Source of the DNA: CAZPRQ01 sp964589415
GTDB lineage: Bacteria > Patescibacteriota > Doudnabacteria > UBA920
Reading direction: 5' to 3'
DNA length: 11,945 nt
Assembly: GCA_964589415.1 (NCBI GenBank)
Contig: CAZPRQ010000037.1
Location: 1 to 11,945, forward strand
The number at the start of each line of letters is the position of its first letter. Position 1 is the stretch's first letter. The translations under genes were made by a program, and so were the position numbers. Under the pieces are notes generated by a model. It saw nothing but the letters and a program-made list of their open reading frames with translations, searched no databases and had not been told where the DNA came from. This document shows, piece by piece, positions 5,434-11,006 of the stretch.

Positions 5434-6369
5434 TTACTCCAACATTCTAATATGCTCTTGGGGTATATCTTGAGGAATCATTATTTCTGGAATTTGGATT
5501 TGTTCTGGGAGTCCTTCAGGGGCACCCTTTAAGAGCTGAAAAGACCAACCACCAAATGGCTCTTGCTTAAATTGTTCAGGATTCTCATAATTATTACCAT
5601 CTTCAGCATACTCAGGTTTTTTATACCATTTTAGAAAATCTTCTAAACTTACCACACCTTCCCAATATTGTTTTGCCTGATATGCCACTTCTTCATCTTC
5701 CGAAAATCTAAATCGCTGCATATTGTCGTAAATTCTAGTTATGTATTCCATGTCCCCTACATAACTTGTCTTGGGATCAACTTTAAATTCTAAAATTTCT
5801 CCCTCAGGATGTAATTCTCTTTGGAATTTTGGGTCCTGAAGTTTAGCTATTAACTCGTCCTCTGTCTTTATTCCGTGATCTTCTAACCAAAAAGAACTCA
5901 TGCGCTCAAACATGTCTCCGCCGTACATCATGCGTAAGCCTGCTTCAGATTTATGAAGTCCCACATGACGCAGATCAGCTCCCATTAAACCATGCCCATA
6001 TTGCAAATATGGATAAGCAAAAAGATTATTTCGGCTAATACCAAGTCTAATCAAATGTTCAGGCCGATATTTATCTATCATCTGGTTACGTTTATCCATA
6101 GCCTCGGCACCAGACATATTTTTTTCTGATCCATGCCTAAGGCCATTTGAATCTATTGTTGGTATAGCCGCTGCCGTAGTCTCATGATAAACACTAACAA
6201 AACCGGCTGGCGCTTTGATTTCTTTCCTTTCTCTTATACTCTCCTTCTTTTTACCCTCAGTAAAAGAAAAAGATTGATCAGGCCCAAGCATAGACATATG
6301 ATTTAAGTTTATAAATAGATTATAAACTAAATCTAGCTTGTTTAAAAGAGATAGTTTTACCATAGTCAT
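5434..6369 (-). CDS. ADP-ribosyltransferase-like protein (tentative)
   Basis: The start at 6369 is chosen for GGGAGA 5 nt upstream; a TTG at 6399 is an alternative. The 311-aa product has an uncharacterised N-terminus, then VSVYHETTAAAIPTIDSNGL (58-77). This matches the first conserved element of ART-fold enzymes such as DarT and RNA 2'-phosphotransferase relatives (H-x-T-T, helix, I..NGL), where the His/Thr contact NAD. Later parts include NNLFAYPYLQYG, a second strand EILEFKVDPKTSYVGD followed by MEYITRIYDN, and EDEEVAY that could supply a catalytic Glu. The last 60 residues are Pro/Gln/Glu-rich. The ART assignment rests on the first motif and the overall order. No antitoxin-like partner is adjacent. 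It could be a toxin or a housekeeping modifier, or a different fold with a chance motif. Confidence 0.6.
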   Translation of the reverse strand: MTMVKLSLLNKLDLVYNLFINLNHMSMLGPDQSFSFTEGKKKESIRERKEIKAPAGFVSVYHETTAAAIPTIDSNGLRHGSEKNMSGAEAMDKRNQMIDKYRPEHLIRLGISRNNLFAYPYLQYGHGLMGADLRHVGLHKSEAGLRMMYGGDMFERMSSFWLEDHGIKTEDELIAKLQDPKFQRELHPEGEILEFKVDPKTSYVGDMEYITRIYDNMQRFRFSEDEEVAYQAKQYWEGVVSLEDFLKWYKKPEYAEDGNNYENPEQFKQEPFGGWSFQLLKGAPEGLPEQIQIPEIMIPQDIPQEHIRMLE

Positions 6370-6403
6370 ATAGTCTCCCAAAACACTTATTTGTGGCAAA
6401 CAA

Positions 6404-6429
6404 AAAATACGTGTTTAACTACGTATTTT
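6404..6429. promoter_or_regulatory. Perfect inverted repeat upstream of the ART-like gene
   Basis: AAAATACGT (6404-6412) and ACGTATTTT (6421-6429) around an 8-nt spacer, 35 nt upstream of the ATG at 6369. The position fits an operator for the minus-strand gene. As RNA it would be an AT-rich hairpin, too weak for a confident terminator. Confidence 0.45.
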
Positions 6430-6491
6430 AGTCCACTTTCTAAATATAAAATTTTCTTTCGTCCGAGTCCTTTAGGCGGCGAAAAAGTGTG

Positions 6492-6520
6492 TTGACAAGC
6501 AAGCCAGAAAATGCTTTAAT
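6492..6520 (+). promoter_or_regulatory. Promoter of the 6907-7687 operon
   Basis: Perfect TTGACA (6492-6497), 17-bp spacer, TTTAAT (6515-6520) with an extended -10 TGC. Predicted start near 6527, which gives an unusually long leader of about 380 nt. Confidence 0.75.
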
Positions 6521-6526
6521 AATGGG

Positions 6527-6704
6527 TATTTTATAAACCTTTTGAATCCATTTTCTAAACGGGTTCTAAAGGACACTTAATCGCAGTTTGATTGAGTGTT
6601 ACTGCAACCATCAATTCAAGGGGCTTAGGCAGTGGTACCCGGGCAGATTCCTCGGAATAAATGAATCCTAACAACTCTCAGCGGAGCGCTTACCGGCGCT
6701 CCGC
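6527..6704 (+). promoter_or_regulatory. Upstream part of the 380-nt leader, two further hairpins
   Basis: No coding frame is visible in 6400-6906. After the predicted start it holds the hairpin ACACTTAATC/GATTGAGTGT (6573-6599, one wobble). Just before leader B is the strong GCGGAGCGC/GCGCTCCGC hairpin (6681-6704), in the same position as the 1307-1338 hairpin before leader A but with a different sequence. Confidence 0.5.
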
Positions 6705-6707
6705 CAT

Positions 6708-6861
6708 CCTTCCAAGTCGCCTCATCGGCGACCAGGGTCATCTCATCGACGACCTGCGTCTCATCTAGGCGACCTGGGTTGCCTCATCGGCGACCTGGCA
6801 AAAACAAGGGTTCATAAATTCGGCCAAATGGCGGATTGTGGATTTGGAAGGGTTAAAACCC
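6708..6861 (+). promoter_or_regulatory. Structured RNA leader, copy B, with predicted pseudoknot
   Basis: Helix a: CCTTCCAA (6708-6715) with TTGGAAGG (6844-6851). Helix b: GGGTT (6808-6812) with AACCC (6857-6861). The order a-b-a'-b' gives a pseudoknot, as in copy A. Between a and b lie four UCAUC-loop hairpin units instead of one. The segment AAGGGTTCATAA and the stretch GCGGATTGTGGATTTGGAAG are shared with copy A. A CATCT/AGATG hairpin (6863-6876) follows, where copy A has CCTGTC/GACAGG. The ATG of the gene is 46 nt after the pseudoknot. Confidence 0.65.
6714..6795 (+). repeat. Four tandem 20-21-nt hairpin units
   Basis: Units at 6714-6733, 6734-6754, 6755-6774 and 6775-6795 align as xGTCGCCTCATCGGCGACC variants. 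Each keeps TCATC and ends in GACC. Units 1 and 4 form near-perfect 6-7 bp hairpins; units 2 and 3 are weaker. Copy A has one unit and copy C two. Confidence 0.75.
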
Positions 6862-6906
6862 TCATCTTTTTAGATGAATTTTCAAACAAAGTTGGAGGTT
6901 AGAAAA

Positions 6907-7386
6907 ATGTCAGAGCAAAAATGGTTGGAGGCGGCGGCGAAATATCAGGCAAAACAGCCTGTCCCTACCCCGCCCGCTCTTGTGCCGGCGGTGCTAAAAG
7001 CGGGAACCCAAGGAAACAGTGTGGAAGAAATTACCACCGCCCTTGCAAACTTTCTGGACTCCGCCGAAGGACGCGCGGCATCGGCCATGCTCATTGCAAG
7101 TCGCAGGCACGTAGTGCTTGCGGCTTGCAATGAGGGAGGCGGCACGGGCTACGTCATCTTCTACGATGGTAGAGATGGCATCAAGGAGTCGATTGAAACG
7201 ATGGGCATGTGGGTCGCCTACGCTCAAAAAGACGATGTTCCAAAGCCGAAGGTCACATTGCTGGCAGTCAGCAAGGCTGCGCAAGAAATTGTGGAAGCCA
7301 GCCAAGGCCGTGCGACAGCCGAGATTGTTATGCGAAATCTAAGGCATGACCTGGATCGCATCGCCGCAGAGGCAGACAGTTTATAA
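6907..7386 (+). CDS. Unrecognised 159-aa soluble protein
   Basis: The start at 6907 is set by TTGGAGG (8 nt spacing); an upstream ATG at 6874 has no site and would overlap the leader. The N-terminus is a Pro-rich linker (KQPVPTPPALVP). Residues 40-65 are helical, followed by alternating strands (RRHVVLAACNEGGGTGYVIFYDG, in two parts: RRHVVLAACNE and GGGTGYVIFYDG). The C-terminus is helical with charged residues. No catalytic motif is recognised and there is no signal peptide. The Gly-rich loop GGGTG is not accompanied by a nucleotide-binding motif I can identify. It is the first gene of a two-gene operon; the next gene starts 16 nt after the stop. Confidence 0.82.
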   Translation: MSEQKWLEAAAKYQAKQPVPTPPALVPAVLKAGTQGNSVEEITTALANFLDSAEGRAASAMLIASRRHVVLAACNEGGGTGYVIFYDGRDGIKESIETMGMWVAYAQKDDVPKPKVTLLAVSKAAQEIVEASQGRATAEIVMRNLRHDLDRIAAEADSL

Positions 7387-7402
7387 AGATAAGGGGGGAT
7401 AA

Positions 7403-7687
7403 ATGCAGCACACGTTCAGTTTAGGTCAGCAAGTTCGGCTCGTCGAACCCAACTCTCCCACATATTTCTCCCCGGGGCAATCATCTCCGGAGGATGAAGT
7501 CTACACGGTGAACAAGGTCGAGGACGTTTCTACGGCTTGCAATTGTGGTTGTAGGGATGATGACGATCAACACTACGACAACTGCAGGGTCTTCGCACTC
7601 AACCAGACCGGTCACCCACAACTGGTGACCATCCAATCTTCGAGAGGAGCTCGAGAAATGTCTGGCGCCTTGCTCAAACCGGCCTAG
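7403..7687 (+). CDS. 94-aa unrecognised protein with a cysteine/aspartate cluster
   Basis: The ATG follows AAGGGGGG (5 nt). The N-terminus (HTFSLGQQVRLVEPNSPTY, then DEVYTVNKVEDV) looks like an SH3/KOW-like small beta-barrel. It is interrupted by a cluster C-N-C-G-C-R-DDDD-QHYDN-C with four cysteines, acids and a His that could bind a metal. The remaining part (FALNQTGHPQLVTIQSSRGAR) continues as strands. It is the last gene of the 6907 operon and is followed by a strong terminator. The small barrel and the metal site suggest a binding protein, but no family is recognised. Confidence 0.75.
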   Translation: MQHTFSLGQQVRLVEPNSPTYFSPGQSSPEDEVYTVNKVEDVSTACNCGCRDDDDQHYDNCRVFALNQTGHPQLVTIQSSRGAREMSGALLKPA

Positions 7688-7706
7688 ACATGGTATGACT
7701 CCATTC

Positions 7707-7741
7707 CCCGCGGCGCTTCGGCACCGCGGGTTTTTTATTTT
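7707..7741 (+). terminator. Intrinsic terminator of the 6907-7687 operon
   Basis: CCCGCGG (7707-7713) pairs with CCGCGGG (7724-7730), with an inner GC-ttcg-GC. Seven bases rich in T (TTTTTTATTTTT) follow. Confidence 0.92.
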
Positions 7742-7743
7742 TA

Positions 7744-7766
7744 TATACGAAGATGATATTTGTATA
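7744..7766. repeat. 23-bp dyad site, copy R2
   Basis: TATA-CGAAGATGATATTTG-TATA, 12 nt beyond the stop of the peptidase-E-like gene. Its two halves are complementary except at two positions. AAACTCTCTA follows at 7771-7780, as after R1. Confidence 0.72.
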
Positions 7767-7777
7767 AACTAAACTCT

Positions 7778-8407
7778 CTAGCTTAAGTTAATTTCTTCAC
7801 CTATACCAACAAGCTTTACAACTTCGTCTTGCACAATAACCGCTTGGTCATCGGTTAGTATTTTTACCGGGTATTTCGCTTGTAAAATTCCTTCTCTTAA
7901 AACATCGTTATATTCCGGTTTGTAATGAACCGACATTAAAAAATTTGTCAGTCCCAAGGCGGTAAAATCCGTAATTCCAACTACATTTCTATCCTGATGC
8001 TTCCAGTTAGCTACTTCTATTGTGGGACAGGCCAAATAGCTTCCCGCGCTTGAACCTATATATATTTTTCCTTCATTTACCAAACCCGGAACAATGTTTA
8101 GAAACCCACTTTTTTTGGCTTGGTCTAGTAAATAAAAAGTATTTCCACCGGAAACAAAAATAATATTGCAGGAGCTGAACAATTTTTTTAATTCATCTAT
8201 TGTTTTACCTTCTATATCCAAATCAAAAACCTTAAATCCCATTTGGACAAGTTTGTCCCTATCCTCATTAAGCCAAGTTTTGGTCTCGTAGGGGTTTGCG
8301 GCAGTATTTATAAAAGCGACGGTAAAATTTTTAAAATCTTCCGGTAGTAATGGCCGCAATAACTCCCCCACCCTAGAAAATGTAGACGTTAAAAAAAGTT
8401 TTTTCAT
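7778..8407 (-). CDS. Peptidase E / cyanophycinase-like serine peptidase (family S51)
   Basis: The 209-aa product has the S51 layout: the FVSGGNTFYLL strand-loop (84-94), then the nucleophile elbow IGSSAGSYLA (117-126) with Ser120 the probable catalytic residue. A downstream His lies in SVHYKPEY and an ITDFTALGL segment precedes it. Family members cleave Asp-X dipeptides (peptidase E) or are related to cyanophycinase; there is no signal peptide, so it should be cytosolic. The start at 8407 is taken as the MKKLFLTSTF that begins the fold. Six codons upstream is another ATG. No Shine-Dalgarno is visible; TATACT lies 8 nt upstream of the ATG, so the mRNA may be leaderless. The gene is flanked on both sides by dyad sites R2 and R3, like a one-gene cassette. 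Confidence 0.88.
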   Translation of the reverse strand: MKKLFLTSTFSRVGELLRPLLPEDFKNFTVAFINTAANPYETKTWLNEDRDKLVQMGFKVFDLDIEGKTIDELKKLFSSCNIIFVSGGNTFYLLDQAKKSGFLNIVPGLVNEGKIYIGSSAGSYLACPTIEVANWKHQDRNVVGITDFTALGLTNFLMSVHYKPEYNDVLREGILQAKYPVKILTDDQAVIVQDEVVKLVGIGEEINLS

Positions 8408-8444
8408 ACACGTACAGTATATCATTTTGCCTTAAATAAAGCAG

Positions 8445-8467
8445 TATACGAAGATGATCTTTGTATA
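8445..8467. repeat. 23-bp dyad site, copy R3 (most symmetric)
   Basis: TATA-CGAAGATGATCTTTG-TATA, flanked by one more matching pair (GTATAC at both ends, 8444-8468). It is the best palindrome of the four, with a single wobble. It lies 38 bp upstream of the peptidase-E start. Confidence 0.75.
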
Positions 8468-8565
8468 CGACTCGCTGATGAGGATGTACGGCCTAATAAA
8501 ATATTACGAAAACCTAAATAATTCCAATTAAAAATACTCCTACGAGTATTACATAGGAGTAGTTA

Positions 8566-8599
8566 AACAAAAAGAACGGGACGACTTGCGCCGCCCCGT
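8566..8599 (-). terminator. Intrinsic terminator of the frameshifted gene
   Basis: On the minus strand ACGGGGCGGC-gcaa-GTCGTCCCGT is followed by TCTTTTTGTTT. It comes 27 nt after the stop at 8626 in the shifted frame. The unshifted frame reads straight through it, which argues against that frame. Confidence 0.88.
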
Positions 8600-8625
8600 C
8601 TTCTGATTCTTGCACCGAGTTTGTG

Positions 8626-8948
8626 TTACTTGTTGAAGATGTCTCGCACCTTCTTGAAGTCCGCCGCCTTGACGTAGACACACCCGTCGCTTTGGGGTCG
8701 GGGTGAGTTACGAGATGTCCCTGTTTCAGGCTGGCGTTGTAGTCGAAAGCCATACCTGTGATAGCGTTGGTTCCGAAATGGCTCGGAATTGCATCCGTGA
8801 CCATCTGGTACGCCATCGGGTTTGCCTTGACCAGCAGCATCATATACTCTTCGTCGCCGAGCTTCATCCCGATGACTTTCTGACCATCCAACACTTCTGG
8901 AAAAGACGTCAACTCAATCACGATTCGAAGAGCCGACAGTGCCTCCAT
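8626..8948 (-). CDS. Small unrecognised protein, frame disrupted near its C-terminus
   Basis: The ATG at 8948 follows TTGGAGG (5 nt); a TTG at 8960 is only an artefact start. Frame 0 is convincing to about residue 85 (MEALSALRIVIELTSFPEVL at the start, ending LVTHPDPK). Then it degenerates into Ser/Arg/Thr-rich residues and reads through the terminator at 8566-8599. The -1 frame picks up at 8688 with DGCVYVKAADFKKVRDIFNK and stops at 8626, just before the terminator. A single missing base near 8689-8696 (PDPK-S-DGCVYV) would restore a protein of about 108 aa. Causes could be a mutation, a base-call error in the A/C run or a programmed -1 slip at CCCC. No family is recognised; the core is alpha/beta with KVIGMKLGDEEYMMLLVKAN. 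Confidence 0.65.
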
Positions 8949-8974
8949 TGTTGCCTCCAATTCTTTCTAATGAA

Positions 8975-8998
8975 TACGAAAAATAGTATACTTTCGTA
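8975..8998 (-). promoter_or_regulatory. Promoter -10 inside a 24-bp inverted repeat
   Basis: TACGAAA (8975-8981) and TTTCGTA (8992-8998) flank a -10-like TATACT (minus strand, 8990-8985), about 27 nt upstream of the ATG at 8948. Arms of this kind are TACGAA-related to the R sites. No convincing -35 was found. Fits an operator over the promoter. Confidence 0.5.
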
Positions 8999-9102
8999 AC
9001 TTGAATGTATACCATTTCTTTTTCTTTTTATCTTTGTCAAACCTATGTACTAGACAGATACATCGGTGACAAGTCCCTGGTTAAAATGATATTCAAAAGT
9101 TG

Positions 9103-9125
9103 TCTACGAAGATGACCTTTGTCTA
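9103..9125. repeat. 23-bp dyad site, copy R4, at the broken end of a transposase frame
   Basis: TCTA-CGAAGATGACCTTTG-TCTA. The core is the same as in R1-R3, but both outer tetrads read TCTA, so here they are direct rather than inverted. It supplies the last codons and the stop of the transposase remnant. Confidence 0.68.
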
Positions 9126-9292
9126 AACCATCGTTTAATTTTTTTATGGCCATGATCTTTCCCATACCACTTGTAGTAATTTTTCCTCGACACTCCGAAG
9201 TCCTCGCAGACCTCTTTAACTGATTTGTGTTTTACCTCTACAAGCCGGTACATCTGGAATCTTAAGGATTTGGGCACTTTGGCGTTTTGCAT
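9104..9292 (-). pseudogene. Transposase N-terminal remnant (helix-turn-helix, IS481/IS3-like)
   Basis: The 62-aa frame starting MQNAKVPKSLRFQMYRL contains a helix-turn-helix: KSVKEVCEDFGVSRKNYYKW (about 23-42), typical of the DNA-binding head of IS481- or IS3-group transposases. The catalytic DDE domain is absent; the frame ends in RQRSSS inside the R4 site, so the gene was cut there. No further transposase sequence is seen on the other side of R4. There is no ribosome binding site. It may still make a small DNA-binding protein, but a decayed element is more likely. Confidence 0.65.
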
Positions 9293-9306
9293 AAAGTTTA
9301 ATTAGT

Positions 9307-9360
9307 AGTTAACATGTGTAACCTCTCAGTATACCAATTTGTAACCCCTTAATGTTAACT
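9307..9360. repeat. Inverted repeat and TGTAACC repeats next to the transposase remnant
   Basis: AGTTAACAT (9307-9315) and ATGTTAACT (9352-9360) are perfect inverted copies 36 bp apart. TGTAACC occurs at 9316-9323 and again at 9340-9346, and TGTACAACC follows at 9360-9368. This could be the surviving end of the insertion element with transposase binding repeats, or an operator between divergent genes. Confidence 0.5.
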
Positions 9361-9370
9361 GTACAACCCC

Positions 9371-9399
9371 TTGAAAAAGCAAGACAGTTATGCGACAAT
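9371..9399 (+). promoter_or_regulatory. Promoter of the 9459 gene
   Basis: TTGAAA (9371-9376), 17-bp spacer, GACAAT (9394-9399) with an extended -10 TGC. Start near 9406. The short leader holds TTGCCA/TGGCAA (9411-9424) and GGCCT-aaca-AGGCC (9433-9446, touching the ribosome binding site). Confidence 0.5.
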
Positions 9400-9458
9400 A
9401 AGCCTGCCATTGCCAAATGGCAAAACATGCGGGCCTAACAAGGCCTAAGGAGGAAGTT

Positions 9459-10628
9459 GTGCAAACAACAACCGAAGAAAAGGTCAAACTGCCCACTATC
9501 ACCGACGACGAACTCAAGATGATGTGGCGGGATAACCCGTTTGCTGCGTTCGAAAACATCCCCATTACGGAAAGCCGTATGCGTTGCCTGGACCAGATTG
9601 CCGGGAACGGAGAGTATCTTTCCCGACTGCTGGAATGGGCACCGGAGTGGTTGGAGTTCCTCATGAGGACACACAGCAGGATGGCGGATACTCAGATGAT
9701 AACCAAGCTCCTCAATGTCTGGGTCTTCCATTTTGCGCATTCTAAAATCTCGCTGGCCAAGACAGTAAACGCGGCGCTTGCCCTCGCGATGGATGACCGC
9801 TTTGCGGGTGGGACTTCAACTTTGGAGATTTTTTCCAAGGAAGTATGCTCCTGCTTGCTGAAAGCGAATGATTATCTCTACTGGGAAATTCCCAGCCTAC
9901 ATCCGTTTCTCGACAAGTGCCTCGGCCGGCTGACCACCGCTGAATTTCAGGAGAAGGACTGGAATGTCGTCCGCCGCGCTTTGCAGATTATATGTGAAGC
10001 CGGCGACACGTCCGTGATTCCACGCCTGACACAACTGCGGGGAACGTACCAGGAGTTCAACGAGGTTCCCCTCATCCGCCCTCTCAAACACCCACGACTG
10101 CTTTGGAAGAAGCTCGACGTAGTTCAGCACGACGCTTTTCTTGAGCAGTGCATCGAATTCCTGATGGGACGCCGGAAGGAAGAGATTGACCAGCACGACA
10201 TCTTTCGTGTTCTCATCGGCTCTGCGGCTTACAAACTCGGATTCCAAGAGATTCCGCCGCCCGAACCCTACCACCATGCTTACGAACGGTTAACGATTCC
10301 GTCTTCGGTAGTAGTCGGCGTTCGGATGAAAAACATTCAAGAACCTCGGAACGACCAGCGCGCGCAGGATTTAGTCAAAGGTCTGGAAGTCACTTTCCTG
10401 GGCGACGGTATCGAGAATGTCCAAGTCATGGCCTTAACGCCGGTCCCGACGGAGCCGACTCATGACAAGGTCGGCAAGTTCAATCCTGACCTCGAATGCC
10501 TGTTTCGGCTCAGTGAGGGCATGAAGGGTAAGAAGCGTTTCTGCCTCAAAGTTCATGCAACCGAGCCCATCCGGGAACTGCGACCCACGCTGCTTTGCAC
10601 ACTCACGGGCTACTTGCGATTCGAGTAA
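9459..10628 (+). CDS. Unrecognised 389-aa helical-repeat-like protein with a C-terminal beta domain
   Basis: A GTG at 9459 is preferred because AAGGAGG lies 5 nt upstream; an ATG at 9417 has no such site and would translate the leader hairpins. Residues 1-260 are almost entirely helical with a repeat-like spacing of Leu/Trp/Phe (EYLSRLLEWAPEWLEFLM, then FLDKCLGRLTTAEFQ and others), reminiscent of HEAT-like solenoids. Residues 285-389 look beta-rich (SSVVVGVRMKNI, GLEVTFLGDGIENVQVMAL, CLKVHATEPI) and end in TLLCTLTGYLRFE. No catalytic motif, membrane helix or signal peptide is visible. A scaffold or binding role fits, but this is inference. It is a single-gene unit with a promoter and a strong terminator, GC-rich like the other plus-strand genes. 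Confidence 0.85.
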   Translation: MQTTTEEKVKLPTITDDELKMMWRDNPFAAFENIPITESRMRCLDQIAGNGEYLSRLLEWAPEWLEFLMRTHSRMADTQMITKLLNVWVFHFAHSKISLAKTVNAALALAMDDRFAGGTSTLEIFSKEVCSCLLKANDYLYWEIPSLHPFLDKCLGRLTTAEFQEKDWNVVRRALQIICEAGDTSVIPRLTQLRGTYQEFNEVPLIRPLKHPRLLWKKLDVVQHDAFLEQCIEFLMGRRKEEIDQHDIFRVLIGSAAYKLGFQEIPPPEPYHHAYERLTIPSSVVVGVRMKNIQEPRNDQRAQDLVKGLEVTFLGDGIENVQVMALTPVPTEPTHDKVGKFNPDLECLFRLSEGMKGKKRFCLKVHATEPIRELRPTLLCTLTGYLRFE

Positions 10629-10649
10629 CCCGAACAACTAACAACAAAA

Positions 10650-10689
10650 CCCGGCTGGACTTCGCGTCTGGCCGGGCTTTCTTTTTGTT
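10650..10689 (+). terminator. Intrinsic terminator of the 9459 gene
   Basis: CCCGGCTGGAC (10650-10660) pairs with GTCTGGCCGGG (10666-10676) around TTCGC, then CTTTCTTTTTGTTT. Confidence 0.9.
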
Positions 10690-10727
10690 TCTAATAACAT
10701 GAATAGGGGGTAAAAAGTTGATATGAA

Positions 10728-10761
10728 GGAAGGGGGTCAAGGAAGGAGGTCAAGTCTTGAC
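10728..10761. repeat. Tandem 13-bp repeat ending in a palindrome
   Basis: GGAAGGGGGTCAA (10728-10740) is directly followed by GGAAGGAGGTCAA (10741-10753). The second copy runs into GTCAAG-t-CTTGAC (10749-10761). No gene covers 10629-10793; otherwise this stretch holds only terminators. Confidence 0.6.
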
Positions 10762-10777
10762 TTTTGACATAATTAAA

Positions 10778-10795
10778 AACCGCAAAACTGCGGTT
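10778..10795. terminator. Bidirectional terminator-like hairpin
   Basis: AACCGCA-aaac-TGCGGTT followed on the plus strand by ATTGTTTTTT and on the minus strand by TTTTTAATT. It overlaps the stop codon of the decayed GIY-YIG frame. Confidence 0.7.
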
Positions 10796-11006
10796 ATTGT
10801 TTTTTCCATTTGCCAAATATCAAATTTCCTTTTTTCTTCTTTGTCCAACCTTTAATTTGTAGATCTCGGAATCTTGTCTTTAGTATAGAAACATAAATTT
10901 TAAAATACACTAACTGCACAGGACGTCTTTCTTTAGTCCATTTGGCATCCTTGCCAGTATGTAAATTTGTTGGAGTAATATGTAACCCCCAAAAAAAGAT
11001 GGATGG
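10794..11006 (-). pseudogene. C-terminal remnant of a second GIY-YIG nuclease
   Basis: Directly after the stop of the intact GIY-YIG gene, in the same frame, 70 sense codons run to TAA at 10794. They include LHTGKDAKWTKERRPVQLVY and then IKGWTKKKKGNLI, the C-terminal half of a typical small GIY-YIG protein (usually HN.GKGAK.TK.RRPV.LVY ... E..IKGW.R.KK). The N-terminal half with the GIY and YIG strands and the catalytic Tyr/Arg is missing. The usual catalytic-Glu position in the R-E-x-x-I-K region appears to read Asp. There is no suitable start codon. Confidence 0.65.

Noticed and set aside
6631..6642. T-box-like AGTGGTACCCGG in the long leader of the 6907 operon
   Set aside because: Only partial agreement with the T-box core, no specifier stem or terminator pair, and the downstream genes are not tRNA- or amino-acid-related.
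6714..6795. CRISPR array
   Set aside because: The units are contiguous with no spacers, carry substitutions in stems, and lie in a leader; no cas gene is present.
8475..8482. CTGATGAG, a hammerhead-ribozyme core motif
   Set aside because: No GAAA partner and no three helices around it; an 8-mer is expected by chance.
8514..8625. Extension of the minus-strand frame from 8960 to a stop at 8514
   Set aside because: It reads Ser/Arg/Thr-rich and hydrophobic nonsense through a strong intrinsic terminator (8566-8599), while the -1 frame gives a sensible end before it.
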